Assembly (NCBI GenBank): GCA_913060875.1
Contig: CAJXSL010000008.1
Location: forward strand, 62,001-126,000
From: an uncultured Desulfobacteraceae bacterium
GTDB taxonomy: Bacteria; Desulfobacterota; Desulfobacteria; Desulfobacterales; UBA5852
Direction of reading: 5' to 3'
DNA length: 64,000 nt
Both the position numbers and the translations under genes were made by a program. This document shows, in pieces, positions 1 to 9,447 of this stretch (position 1 is its first letter; every line of letters begins with the position of its first letter). The notes under the pieces are model-generated. The model was not told the DNA's origin. It was given only the letters and a program-made list of their open reading frames with translations, and searched no databases.

Positions 1-146
1 CATGCCATAAAATCGGTGTCGGCCTGCGTTCGGATGTCGATCTAGTGCTTTCCGCCACACGGGAAGCCGGACTGCTGGGAATGACGGACATGGACATGGC
101 CCGACTGGAGATCCATTTGGAGGATGCCAAACTGTTGGCTGCATGA
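1..146 (+). CDS. C-terminal fragment of an unidentified protein
   Basis: An open frame enters from the left edge and ends at TGA 144-146, giving about 47 residues that include GVGLRSDVDLVLSATREAG and end in LLAA. The codon use is GC-rich like the rest of the window, so it is probably a real gene tail. I do not recognise the family from so short a piece. It converges on the leftward aap operon. No clear terminator hairpin was seen in the gap that follows. Confidence 0.45.
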   Translation, partial: CHKIGVGLRSDVDLVLSATREAGLLGMTDMDMARLEIHLEDAKLLAA

Positions 147-253
147 TTCCAGAGCAGGCAATTTCAAAAATGTCGAGAGCTTGAGCCGAGGGCTCAACAC
201 CGATATCTGCTGGTCCCGGGAGGATCGTGCGAAAAGATTTTATTAAATGTCTT

Positions 254-1030
<777 letters not shown>

Positions 1031-1130
1031 CGTGAGGCTTTCCTTCAATCAAATTCCTAAGTAAAACTTTTATGAAATGCGCCAAGCTTTTCGATTTGTT
1101 CTATCCAATAATGGCTTTTCCCCCAATTCA

Positions 1131-2228
1131 TTACAACCCCGTATCCAACTCCCGCTCCAATTTGCGGCTGAAATTGGACATGTAGAAGCAGCATACAAAG
1201 TAAATCATGGCCACAAAGATATAAGCTTCGGCCGAAAAGCCCATCCAGCGGGGATCTCCGAGGATCGACTGGGTGGTCTTGAGCAGGTCGTAAAGGGCGA
1301 TGATGACCACCAGCGAAGTATCCTTGAAGGCCGAAATCAGGATGCTGACGGATGGGGGAATCACGATTTTCAGGGCCTGGGGCAGAATAATCAGGCGCAT
1401 GGTCTGGACGTAATTCAGCCCAATGGCTTCGGCGGCTTCATACTGCCCCTTGGACATGCCCTGCAACCCGCCGCGCACCACCTCGGCGATGTAGGCGGCC
1501 GTAAACAGAATGATGGCCACCTGGGCCCGAAGAATGGCGTTGACCGAGACACCCTCCGGCAAAAACAGCGGAAAGACAACAGAGGACATGAACAGCAGGC
1601 TGATCAGGGGCACCCCCCGGATGAGTTCGATGTACACGACACAGAGGGAACGGATGGCCGGCAGGCGGGACTGGCGTCCCAAAGCCAATACGATTCCCAA
1701 GGGGTAGGCCGCCGTAAGGCCGAAGACGGAAAGCAGCAATGTGAGCGGGAGACCGCCCCATTTAGAGGTTTCGATGGAAGTGAGGCCCAGAAGGCCGCCC
1801 CGCATCAGGATGCCCATCACCACCAGTCCGCCGATCCAGATATAAAAAAGACTTTTCTTCCAGTTGCGTCGATACTGGCTGTAGATCAGCAGGCTGACCA
1901 GCATGGCGATGGCGATGGCCGGACGCCATTGCTCTTCGTACGGATAGAAGCCGAAAAGAATAAACCGCAGATTGGCCGGAATGATGGACCAACAGGCCCC
2001 GTCGGCGGCCAGGCACTCTTTGCCGGTAGACATCCAGAGGCTGTCAATGAAGGCCCAGCGGACAAAGGGCGGAATGGTTTTGTAAAAAAGGAACAGGACC
2101 AGCAGCGTCAGCAGGGAATTGAACCAGGAGTTGAAAAGGTTCGCTTTGAGCCAGCCGATCACGCCGACACTGGTCCGGGGCGGCTTGATGTTGTCGGCAA
2201 AAGGTTGTTGGGGGCGTGCGTCTTCCAT
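1131..2228 (-). CDS. aapM: General L-amino-acid ABC transporter permease
   Basis: This is a 365-residue inner-membrane permease of the His/Glu/Gln/Arg type. The first 150 residues hold a hydrophobic helix and a long extra segment typical of AapM. The C-terminal half is a binding-protein-dependent transport domain with an EAA loop (EAAEAIGLNYVQTMRLIILP) that docks with the ATPase. It starts at ATG 2228, 7 nt after the aapQ stop, so the two permeases should be co-translated and form a heterodimer. Confidence 0.9.
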   Translation of the reverse strand: MEDARPQQPFADNIKPPRTSVGVIGWLKANLFNSWFNSLLTLLVLFLFYKTIPPFVRWAFIDSLWMSTGKECLAADGACWSIIPANLRFILFGFYPYEEQWRPAIAIAMLVSLLIYSQYRRNWKKSLFYIWIGGLVVMGILMRGGLLGLTSIETSKWGGLPLTLLLSVFGLTAAYPLGIVLALGRQSRLPAIRSLCVVYIELIRGVPLISLLFMSSVVFPLFLPEGVSVNAILRAQVAIILFTAAYIAEVVRGGLQGMSKGQYEAAEAIGLNYVQTMRLIILPQALKIVIPPSVSILISAFKDTSLVVIIALYDLLKTTQSILGDPRWMGFSAEAYIFVAMIYFVCCFYMSNFSRKLERELDTGL

Positions 2229-2235
2229 AAACCGC

Positions 2236-3432
2236 CTATCGCTCCACGAGTTTCATCTTTTTATTGTACCAGTTCATAAAGGCCGAAGTGGACAGGCTGA
2301 AGATCAGGTACACCATCATGATCAAGGCCACGCCCTCGATGGCCTGGCCCGTCTGGTTGATGGCGGTGCCGGCCACGGATACGAAATCGGGATACCCGAT
2401 GGCCACGGCCAGGGAGCTGTTTTTGGTCAGGTTCAGCATCTGGCTGGTGAGGGGCGGGATGATCACCCGCAGGGCCTGGGGCAGGATCACCAGGTTCAAC
2501 ACCTGTCCGGGTCGCAAGCCAATGGACATGGCCGCTTCGGTTTGCCCTTTGCTGACGGACTGGATGCCGGCCCGCACGACCTCGGCCACAAAGGCCGCTG
2601 TGTAGAGCACAAGCCCAAGGAGCAGGGCTGCGAATTCGGGGCTCACGCTGACGCCGCCCTTGAAATTGAAGCCCTTCAATGCCGGTATGTTCATGGCCGT
2701 GGGGGCGCCGGCCAGCCACCAGGTGATCAGCGGCAGGCCGATGAGAAGGGCGGCTCCGACACGTCCCGTGGGTAAAATTTGTCCGGTTTGGTCCTGCCGA
2801 CGCCGGGCCCAGCGCCGGATGAAATAGACCGCCACGCAACCCGCTAAAAAGGCAATGGCCATGTATTGCCAGGCCGGGTGGGCGGCCGGGACGCCGAAAA
2901 TCAATCCGCGGTTGCACAGGAAAACTCCGGCCATGGGATTCAACGCCTGGCGCGGGCCGGGCAGCATCTCGTAGAAAAAGGCGTACCAGAAGAAGAGTTG
3001 CAGCAGGACCGGGATGTCCTGAAAGACTTCGATATAGATGGCCGCCATCCGGGATACCAGCCAGTTGGTCGACAGCCGGGCGATGCCGATAAAGGTGCCT
3101 AAAATAATCGTGATGACGACCCCGATAAAGCTGACCAGGAGGGTGTTCAGGGCGCCTACCAGCAAGGCTTTGAAGTAGGTGTCCGCGGCCGTGTAGGAAA
3201 TTAGGGATTCCCCGATTTCAAAAGAGGCCTGCTTTTCGAGAAACCCGAATCCGGTGGCGATGGCCTGGCGCTCCAGGTTGGCCAGGGTGTTCGACATGAG
3301 GTAATAGGCCAGCAGGCCGACGGTCAGCAGGGCGCCGATCTGGTAAAGAACGCCGCGCACCTTGGGATCGTACCAGAAAGACGCTTTGGACGGTGCTTCG
3401 GTACCTGAAAGAGGGGTCTCGTTTGGAGCCAT
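2236..3432 (-). CDS. aapQ: General L-amino-acid ABC transporter permease
   Basis: This is a 398-residue inner-membrane permease, partner of AapM. It has an N-terminal helix (residues 25-45), a long insert and a C-terminal transport domain with the EAA loop TEAAMSIGLRPGQVLNLVILP. The length matches AapQ, which is longer than GlnP/HisQ permeases. A 236-bp gap holding a REP-like repeat and a strong hairpin separates it from aapJ. This may let the binding protein be made in excess over the membrane parts. Confidence 0.9.
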   Translation of the reverse strand: MAPNETPLSGTEAPSKASFWYDPKVRGVLYQIGALLTVGLLAYYLMSNTLANLERQAIATGFGFLEKQASFEIGESLISYTAADTYFKALLVGALNTLLVSFIGVVITIILGTFIGIARLSTNWLVSRMAAIYIEVFQDIPVLLQLFFWYAFFYEMLPGPRQALNPMAGVFLCNRGLIFGVPAAHPAWQYMAIAFLAGCVAVYFIRRWARRRQDQTGQILPTGRVGAALLIGLPLITWWLAGAPTAMNIPALKGFNFKGGVSVSPEFAALLLGLVLYTAAFVAEVVRAGIQSVSKGQTEAAMSIGLRPGQVLNLVILPQALRVIIPPLTSQMLNLTKNSSLAVAIGYPDFVSVAGTAINQTGQAIEGVALIMMVYLIFSLSTSAFMNWYNKKMKLVER

Positions 3433-3471
3433 AGGATGCTTTATCGTTCTGAATGCGGTGCCAAAATCCTC

Positions 3472-3550
3472 GTCATCCCGGCGAATGCCGGGATCTGCTT
3501 CAGCTAAGACGGGGAGAAAATCGTCGATTCCGGCGTATGCCGGAATGACC
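3472..3550. repeat. REP-like palindromic repeat (GTCATTCCGGC type), copy 1
   Basis: Two short hairpins sit back to back: TCCCGGC-gaat-GCCGGGA and ATTCCGGC-gtat-GCCGGAAT. They are bounded by GTCAT at the left and ATGAC at the right. The same family recurs at 21021-21090. It lies inside the aapJ-aapQ gap. Confidence 0.75.
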
Positions 3551-3591
3551 GAAACGCGTTCCCATTGCGTCAGCGAGTGGCGAAATGGGTG

Positions 3592-3628
3592 CGCTGCCAG
3601 GCGCTGTTACGGTGGCCGCCTGGCAGCG
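3592..3628 (-). promoter_or_regulatory. Strong hairpin between aapJ and aapQ
   Basis: A 12-bp perfect stem, CGCTGCCAGGCG with its complement at 3617-3628, encloses a 13-nt loop. It begins about 40 nt after the aapJ stop. There is no T-run, so it is more likely an RNA-stabilising or attenuating hairpin protecting aapJ mRNA than a true terminator. That role is inferred from position. Confidence 0.5.
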
Positions 3629-3668
3629 TGTCCAGTTTACCGATTCCGATTTACGCTGATTCGGATGC

Positions 3669-4688
3669 TTACTTGAATGGCGGTGTATACATCAGGCCGC
3701 CGTCGGTCCACAGGGCGTTGAGGCCGCGTTCGATTTTGAGGGGCGTGTTGACGCCGACATTGCGTTCGAACACTTCGCCGTAGTTGCCGACCATTTTGAC
3801 AATATTGTAGGCCCATTTTTCATCCAGGCCCAGGGCCTTGCCGTTGCCGGCACTCACACCGAGGAAACGCTGAATTTTGGGATCCGTGCTTTTCAGCATT
3901 TCATCCACGTTTTTGGAGGTGATGCCCAGGTATTCGGCCTCGATCAGGGCCTTGGTGGCAAAGTCGACGATGTCATACCACTTGTCGTCTCCATGACGAA
4001 CCGCCGGGCCCAGGGGTTCGCGGGAGATGATTTCCGGCAGGATGATGTAGTCATCGGGGTTGGGGGCGACCGCGCGCGTTCCGGCCAACTGGGAGGCATC
4101 CGAGGTCAGGCAGTCGCAGCGGCCGGCAAAAAAAGCCTTGGCCAGTTCCGGGGTGCTTTCGATCACGACCGGTTTCATGGTCATGCCGTTGGCGCGGAAG
4201 TAATCGGCGGCATTCAGCTCGGTGGTGGTGCCGGGCAGGACGCATACCGTGGCGCCGTCCAGTTCTTTGGCGCTTTTGACCCCCAGGCTTTTGGGAATCA
4301 GGAAGCCCTGGCCGTCATAGTAATTGGTCTGGACAAAGTTCAGCCCCAGGGCGGTTTCACGTCCCAGGGTCCGGGTGGCGTTGCGGGTGAGCACATCGAT
4401 TTCGCCGGACTGCAGGGCCGTAAAGCGGGTTTTGGCGGTCAGGGGCACGAACTTGATCTTGTCCGGGGCACCGAAAACCGCAACCGAGATGGCGCGGGCC
4501 GTGTCGACGTCCAGTCCTTTCCAGACGCCCTTTTCATCCGGTTTGGAAAAGCCGAACAGGCCTTCGTTGACACCAACGGAAATATACCCTTTGGCTTTTA
4601 CATCTTCGAGGGTTCCGGCCGTGGCCATACCGGCACACAGGAAGACGGTCAAAAGGGCGGCGACAAACATAATTCGGGCAAGCTTCAT
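3669..4688 (-). CDS. aapJ: General L-amino-acid ABC transporter, periplasmic binding protein
   Basis: This is a 339-residue type-3 solute-binding protein that captures amino acids in the periplasm for AapQMP. Residues 1-24 form a Sec signal peptide (basic start, hydrophobic core, cleavage after ATA). The mature part begins GTLEDVKAKGYISVGVNEG. Family hallmarks include DVDTARAISVAVFG and FTALQSGEIDVLTRNATRT. It is the first gene of the operon, with ATG at 4688 behind AAGGAGGAAAGG. The next gene upstream ends at 5002, so the promoter should lie in 4689-5001. Confidence 0.92.
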   Translation of the reverse strand: MKLARIMFVAALLTVFLCAGMATAGTLEDVKAKGYISVGVNEGLFGFSKPDEKGVWKGLDVDTARAISVAVFGAPDKIKFVPLTAKTRFTALQSGEIDVLTRNATRTLGRETALGLNFVQTNYYDGQGFLIPKSLGVKSAKELDGATVCVLPGTTTELNAADYFRANGMTMKPVVIESTPELAKAFFAGRCDCLTSDASQLAGTRAVAPNPDDYIILPEIISREPLGPAVRHGDDKWYDIVDFATKALIEAEYLGITSKNVDEMLKSTDPKIQRFLGVSAGNGKALGLDEKWAYNIVKMVGNYGEVFERNVGVNTPLKIERGLNALWTDGGLMYTPPFK

Positions 4689-5001
4689 CCTTTCCTCCTT
4701 GGTTGCGGGTTGTATCGGGATATCACTCTGTTGGTTGGGCGGTGGTCCTCCTCTCCGTAGTGAGTAGGCATTTTGATAACCGGCTGATGATGCGCGTTGT
4801 CTTCCACGTACAAAAATGAATGAATTTCATCAAATGGAAGATGATTCGCAGGGGTAATCTGTATATCAAAAGGGCCTGATATGGCAAGGGTAAAAACACT
4901 CAGGAGCATGTCTAATCGTGACCTCAGTGGCTGCCGGAGCCGAAAGCAGGGGATTTTTTCTCCGCCCGACCGATTTGGGATAGGAAATCGCCAGCCGGGG
5001 T
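4689..5001. promoter_or_regulatory. Intergenic region upstream of aapJ
   Basis: These 313 bp hold no credible gene. They must contain the aapJ promoter and the 3' end of the upstream cassette. A relatively AT-rich stretch lies around 4790-4880. I could not pick out convincing promoter hexamers or a terminator by eye. Confidence 0.3.
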
Positions 5002-6036
5002 TCAACCGGTCATCCACACACCGAAGCGCAGACGCCACCACAGGGCCGGCCCAACCGTCATAAGGACGAAAAAAATAGCCGTCAGAACCGTGTTGCGGGC
5101 GGCGCCGGCGGCATGCCGGCCGGCCATGCGGTCCAGGGGGGGCAATGGGTTTGTGGCGAAAAAGGAGAGCGCCAGGGCGGACGCGGCCTCCAGGGCCACC
5201 AGCATCCAGGCGGCCCAGATGGGGAACCCCAGCATGCGATGCTCCGGCAGGAAGAGGCACCATGGACAATGATGGTGCAGCACGCCGTAATGGTAGGCAG
5301 CCAGCACCCGGACCAGCGCGATGGCCGAGAGGGGCAGCCACACCATCGTCAGGACAGCCAAAAGGACCGTAACGGTGCGGTGGGCGCAAGTCTTCCATGT
5401 CGTTATGGCGGCGATCAGCAGGCCGATGGTCGTGATACTGAAGGCTGTCATCCAGGACGGGTTGTTTACACCCATGGTCTGGCGCGCGTCATCCAGTGAG
5501 CTGAACTGGTCGTAAATCACGGCACAACAGTCCACCGGCTGCTGAAATTCCATGGCCAGGGCCGCCTGCCACGCGGCGTGCTCCGCGAGGAAAAGCACCG
5601 GGAGGGCCAGCAGAACCAGCCGGGCATTGACGACCGCCAGCGGGGATTCCGGCAATTCCCGGTTGACCTTCTCCATCCGCCACCAGACCCAGAGAATGGC
5701 CAACCCTACCAGCCGAAAAATCAGCATGCGCGGTCCTCCGCTGCGCATGGCCTGCAGGACGCCGGTGCCGCACATGGCGCCCGGCACCATATCCGGCAGA
5801 ATATTGGTGAGGGCGTAGATCAGGGTCACGGTGGCGAAAAGGTGCAGGCCGAAGGCCCAGGCCCCGGCCAGAGCGGCTGTTTCGGAATGGGCCTGCAGCC
5901 GCAGCTGCTGCGCACCGGTATCCTTCGGATCCCAGTGAAGCACGACGCGAAAAGCGACGGTCGCCGCACCGGCGAGCAGAAGCAGTGTCAGGATATCCGT
6001 TGCGAAAACGGCCAGCAATAGCGGGTGACGGGTCAT
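5002..6036 (-). CDS. Polytopic membrane protein with CPWC motif
   Basis: This 344-residue protein has about seven hydrophobic helices. Cysteines occur at C89, the adjacent pair C170-C171 and the pair C257/C260 in HHHCPWCLF. A CxxC at a membrane boundary plus extra loop cysteines recalls quinone-linked thiol oxidoreductases such as VKOR or DsbB, but overall similarity is not obvious and I assign no reaction. The ATG at 6036 overlaps the stop of the preceding ABC ATPase (ATGA), so it belongs to the same leftward operon as the NosL-like gene and ABC transporter. Confidence 0.7.
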   Translation of the reverse strand: MTRHPLLLAVFATDILTLLLLAGAATVAFRVVLHWDPKDTGAQQLRLQAHSETAALAGAWAFGLHLFATVTLIYALTNILPDMVPGAMCGTGVLQAMRSGGPRMLIFRLVGLAILWVWWRMEKVNRELPESPLAVVNARLVLLALPVLFLAEHAAWQAALAMEFQQPVDCCAVIYDQFSSLDDARQTMGVNNPSWMTAFSITTIGLLIAAITTWKTCAHRTVTVLLAVLTMVWLPLSAIALVRVLAAYHYGVLHHHCPWCLFLPEHRMLGFPIWAAWMLVALEAASALALSFFATNPLPPLDRMAGRHAAGAARNTVLTAIFFVLMTVGPALWWRLRFGVWMTG

Positions 6037-6722
6037 GGCACAGGTTGCAGGGTTCCGTTGTCAAGCTTCAGGTGTTGATCGACAGCGATCCATTCTTCCA
6101 CGTGGCGGTCATGGGCCGCGACGACCACCACGGCGCCGCGATCCGCGGCCTGCCGAAGCAGCCGGCCGATGCGGCGGGCATTAGCGGTGTCCTGGTGGGC
6201 CGTGGGTTCGTCCGCCATGATGTAGTCCGGCGCATCCACAAGGGCCCGGGCTGCGGCCACCCGCTGGCGTTGACCGCCGGAAAGGGCGGTGATTGCTTGT
6301 CCGGCGAGCTGCTGAGCGTTGAGACGGTTCAGGATGTCCAGGCCCATTGATCGCCATTTGCCAGGCCCGCCGGAGCGGGGTATCAGGGGCAGGATGACGT
6401 TTTCCAGGACATTCAATCCGCTGACCAGATGGTCCTGCTGAAAAATGATGCCGACCCGGCGACGCCAGCGGTCCCGGTGGGCGGCCACCCAGCGGGAAAC
6501 CGGCTGCCCCGCGGCGCGGATTTCGCCCCGGGTGGGGCGCCGGAGACCGGCCAGCAGGTGGAGCAGGGTGCTTTTGCCGGCGCCGCTGATGCCGCTGATC
6601 AGAACCACCTGTCCGGCAGGGAAGATGCTGTCGATTTCCTGCAGAAGAAATCCATTCAATGCGGTTCTATCCGCATTGGGGTAGCGGTAGGCCAGGCGGC
6701 GGCATTCAAGTGCAGCAGGCAA
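6033..6722 (-). CDS. ABC transporter ATP-binding protein, MacB/LolD-like
   Basis: This cytoplasmic ATPase of about 229 residues pairs with the FtsX-type permease encoded just upstream. Walker A is GISGAGKST (44-52), followed by signature LSGGQRQR and Walker B YIMADEPT. The usual SALD after Walker B is replaced by AHQD. No ATG fits. The frame extends far back into the permease gene, but homology begins only after its stop, so I place the start at TTG 6722, 2 nt beyond the permease TGA and behind GGGGGAA. MacB/LolD ATPases work with permeases that move or release lipids, peptides or lipoproteins. The substrate is not evident. Confidence 0.85.
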   Translation of the reverse strand: MPAALECRRLAYRYPNADRTALNGFLLQEIDSIFPAGQVVLISGISGAGKSTLLHLLAGLRRPTRGEIRAAGQPVSRWVAAHRDRWRRRVGIIFQQDHLVSGLNVLENVILPLIPRSGGPGKWRSMGLDILNRLNAQQLAGQAITALSGGQRQRVAAARALVDAPDYIMADEPTAHQDTANARRIGRLLRQAADRGAVVVVAAHDRHVEEWIAVDQHLKLDNGTLQPVP

Positions 6723-6724
6723 GG

Positions 6725-7873
6725 TCAGTTCCCCCGGTTCAGTAGATCCTGCGGATCCGAGGCCGCCTGCACCAGCGACGACCACAGGACAGCGGCCAAA
6801 AAGGGCGCCAGCAGGATTCCGGTGACTTCCAAAAAGATCGGTGCGGCGTGGCCGGCCTCCAGGTGCAGCAGCGGGGCGTTTTCCTGCCATCCCAGCAGGA
6901 GGAAACCGATCCACTGTCGGGATGGTCCGTAAACCAGGCCGTAGGCGGCTGTCAGACCGATGGTGATGGCAGGCAGGCCCACCAGCAGAGCTTTGGTCAC
7001 CTGGAGGGCGACGATGTCACGGCTGGTCCAGCCAAGGGCTTTGAGCAACCCCACCCGGGCCCGGTCGCCGATCTGCTGGCGGACAATGCCGGCGACCAGG
7101 AGCACCAGGGCCATGATGGCCGGGGCAAACAAGAGCAGGCCCAGTCCGCCGCGCCGACCAAAGGCGGCGGCGTAATGCTTGCGGGCATCCTCCCGGGTGG
7201 CGATATGCACCGGATAAGGAAATGCCTGGGCCAGTTCCGGCAGCAGGGCCTCGGCCTCGTCGGGATGGAACACCCCAAGGGCCAGATCGCTGGCATCGCC
7301 CGGTGCCAGCCCCAAAAGTCGCCGGGCATCCCAGGGGTGGAGAAGGACGAGATCGTGGGTCATCAAATCGGTTTCTTCCATGAAGCGCTGGACGACACGG
7401 ACGCTGACCGAAGATTCACCTTGCAGGGTCAGGACCCTGGCGTCGTCCGTAAAAGCGATGCCCCGGCCGATGATGGCTTCGCCCTGATCCGGTGGCCGCA
7501 ATACTTCCGAAGGGCACCACCGCGCAATGGCGTCCTGATCGGCGGCTGCGATGGTGACGGGGCCCTGGGGGGCGCGCACCGTACCCCATATGCGCGGGCG
7601 GGCGTCCGTTATGCCGGGAATGGTCAGGGCCCGGGCCGTTGCCTGGGCATCAATGGAATGCCAGCCGCCGGCGGTCACCCGGCGGACTACAAGATCCGGG
7701 CCTTCTGCCAACAGATGGGCCGTCGTGGTTGTCAGGGCTTGGGACAGGAGGAGCCCCGTGGTGATCATGGTGGCCAGCAGACCCACGGAAAAGGCCATCA
7801 GAAGGTTGACGCCCGGGCGTGTCAAAAGTTCGCGGGCGGCCCAGAGGATATTGGCGTATCGGCAGGCGGTCAT
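6725..7873 (-). CDS. ABC transporter permease, FtsX/MacB family
   Basis: This is a 382-residue permease. One helix lies near residues 20-45, followed by a soluble, probably periplasmic domain of about 200 residues and three C-terminal helices (about 240-270, 290-320, 345-370). This is the MacB/FtsX topology. ATG 7873 overlaps the stop of the small membrane-protein gene (ATGA), and its own stop is 2 nt before the ATPase start. Tight coupling implies one complex. The NosL-like neighbour suggests metal or thiol handling, by context only. Confidence 0.85.
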   Translation of the reverse strand: MTACRYANILWAARELLTRPGVNLLMAFSVGLLATMITTGLLLSQALTTTTAHLLAEGPDLVVRRVTAGGWHSIDAQATARALTIPGITDARPRIWGTVRAPQGPVTIAAADQDAIARWCPSEVLRPPDQGEAIIGRGIAFTDDARVLTLQGESSVSVRVVQRFMEETDLMTHDLVLLHPWDARRLLGLAPGDASDLALGVFHPDEAEALLPELAQAFPYPVHIATREDARKHYAAAFGRRGGLGLLLFAPAIMALVLLVAGIVRQQIGDRARVGLLKALGWTSRDIVALQVTKALLVGLPAITIGLTAAYGLVYGPSRQWIGFLLLGWQENAPLLHLEAGHAAPIFLEVTGILLAPFLAAVLWSSLVQAASDPQDLLNRGN

Positions 7874-8181
7874 GGTTTGGAAGCCTCATGCGGCATCGCA
7901 ACGTCTTGGTCCAGCAGGTGGATCGGCCCCGGATCCCTTTTCGGCAGGGTCGGCAGATAGCTTCCCTGGACGGCCGGAGGTCCTGGAAATGGGTGGCGCG
8001 CTTCCCGTCCGGCCGGTATCAGCGCCGGATAGCCAAGTCCGACAGCACGATAGATTTCGACGGTATTTTTCCTTACCGGCCGCATGCCTTGAAGCATGTC
8101 AAAGGCGGCCACCAGGATCACCAGAATAACGCCTGCTGCGGCAAACCCGAGCAATCCGCCGGCCGGTAACAGCCCGTCCAT
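7870..8181 (-). CDS. Small single-helix membrane protein
   Basis: This protein of about 103 residues has one hydrophobic helix (about residues 4-28, GLLGFAAAGVILVILVAAFDM) and a proline-rich tail. No family is recognised. The stop overlaps the permease start by 4 nt, supporting translation. The frame is open upstream into the NosL-like gene, so a non-ATG start nearer 8226 is possible. I chose ATG 8181. It is probably an accessory subunit of the neighbouring ABC system. Confidence 0.6.
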   Translation of the reverse strand: MDGLLPAGGLLGFAAAGVILVILVAAFDMLQGMRPVRKNTVEIYRAVGLGYPALIPAGREARHPFPGPPAVQGSYLPTLPKRDPGPIHLLDQDVAMPHEASKP

Positions 8182-8230
8182 GCGTTGATGGCGGGGTTCT
8201 TCGGTCGGCCGGGATGCGGCCGTCAGGCGG

Positions 8231-8818
8231 TCAGTTGCCGATGGCCTTTTTGCCGGTGAAGGTTTCCCAGGTGTCATGATTCAGTTCTTCCAGGCGGAAA
8301 ATTCGTTTGGCGCCGTGGCGCTGGCGAAATACTTCCAGATGGGCTTCATCTTTCAACGGAACCAGGGCCGGACCCATTGGCCCGATGACATCCGAGCCGG
8401 AAACCCAGATCACCTCACGGGCATCGAGGGGCTTCCCGTCCAGGTATTCCAGGACGATGGGACGTTTTAATGAGGTGCCTTTTGTGCCAAGGAATATGTC
8501 GGGTTGCAGCCAGGTTTTCAACATGCAGCCCGGTGAACAGAAATAATACGTGCGGCCATCCTGCAGTTCAATGGCGGCGGCAAAACGGGGATAGCGGATG
8601 GGCAGCATGGCGCAAACCGGGCAACGGTCCCCGTCGCTGATGTGCAGGGCCCCATCGGGGCCGAGGGCCTCCCGGCCCGGCGCAGGGCCTCCGGCCAACG
8701 TCGGACGGGCGAGGGTGAATACCATACCGATCAGCAGCAACCCGCCAAGCCAGTGGCGCCATGCAGGGCCGGTGGATGCCGATGGTCTTCCGGTGTCGCA
8801 CAGAGAGTCGAGACGCAT
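8231..8818 (-). CDS. NosL-like copper-binding/accessory protein
   Basis: This is a 195-residue exported protein. A hydrophobic segment (about 22-40) suits an uncleaved anchor or signal. The NosL-type core follows, with CPVCAM (C66, C69, M71) and YYFCSPGCM (C94, C98). NosL proteins deliver copper to nitrous oxide reductase, but no nosZ is visible here, so this copy may serve another metal or thiol system. ATG 8818 is chosen because AGGGGGATT precedes it, rather than an in-frame start 30 codons earlier. It heads a five-gene leftward operon. Confidence 0.8.
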   Translation of the reverse strand: MRLDSLCDTGRPSASTGPAWRHWLGGLLLIGMVFTLARPTLAGGPAPGREALGPDGALHISDGDRCPVCAMLPIRYPRFAAAIELQDGRTYYFCSPGCMLKTWLQPDIFLGTKGTSLKRPIVLEYLDGKPLDAREVIWVSGSDVIGPMGPALVPLKDEAHLEVFRQRHGAKRIFRLEELNHDTWETFTGKKAIGN

Positions 8819-8876
8819 AATCCCCCTTCTTTGATCTTGATTTAAATCGTTCAAATCCGAAATCGTCTCTTCATTT

Positions 8877-8893
8877 TCTTTCACGTGAAAAGA
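8877..8893. promoter_or_regulatory. Palindrome upstream of the NosL-like operon
   Basis: TTTCACGTGAAA is a perfect 12-nt dyad, extended by imperfect TTTTC/GAAAA arms. It lies about 60 bp before the NosL-like start and so could be an operator for that operon. The regulator is unknown. Confidence 0.35.
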
Positions 8894-8943
8894 AAACGAA
8901 GCAATCACGCCTTTTATGAAAACGGCGTGACAGGCTTCACACG

Positions 8944-9229
8944 CCCGTGCCCCGCTTTATCCTGCGCGTCGTCGGTGCGGCCGGAGCACGCGGAAACTCA
9001 CCCGCTGTTAGCGGGTTCAGACAGTCCGCGCGCCAAACCGTGGGATGAAGCCAGCATCATGCTGTCAGGCAAGGCGCAAAACAAAGTGAGCAGCGCAGTC
9101 CCGCTGACGGCGGGATGAGCACGCGAACGCGTTTTGCAACGCCGCCTGGCGGCATGAGGAGCCGCTTCATCGCTCGGTTTTCCGTCCGCCCCGCCAATGC
9201 TCGGCGCGGGACAATGGGAAAACCAAAAA
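8944..9229. repeat. Composite dispersed repeat: one family split by another
   Basis: 8944-9032 matches 61349-61438 closely (CCCGTGCCCCGCTT through CAGACAGTCCGCGC). The family resumes at 9178-9229, again matching the distal copy. Between them lies about 145 bp, of which 9086-9160 matches a different family present in reverse at 34062-34134 and 34204-34253. The locus is therefore a repeat interrupted by another repeat. No convincing gene is present between the NosL-like gene and 9448. Confidence 0.75.
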
Positions 9230-9447
9230 CTCCAAAACCGTTTCCAAGACCGCTTACAGAGAGCTTTCTAAAGCCAGCGTCTTTGCATAATGGGCGGCCG
9301 ACTCTTGTTGGTTTAACATTCCAGCCAACAAACCTGGGGGTTTCCTCCGGCAACAGAAGATGTTATCAGTTTGGCCAAACTAAGACGCCCTGTCAATAGA
9401 CCTAACGTTCGGGAGAGTGCTTTCTGGATTTCTGGGATGGTTATGCC

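Noticed and set aside
1077..2279. A 400-codon open frame opposite aapM
   Set aside because: It is antisense to a well-supported permease and has the His/Gln/Gly-rich composition typical of shadow frames.
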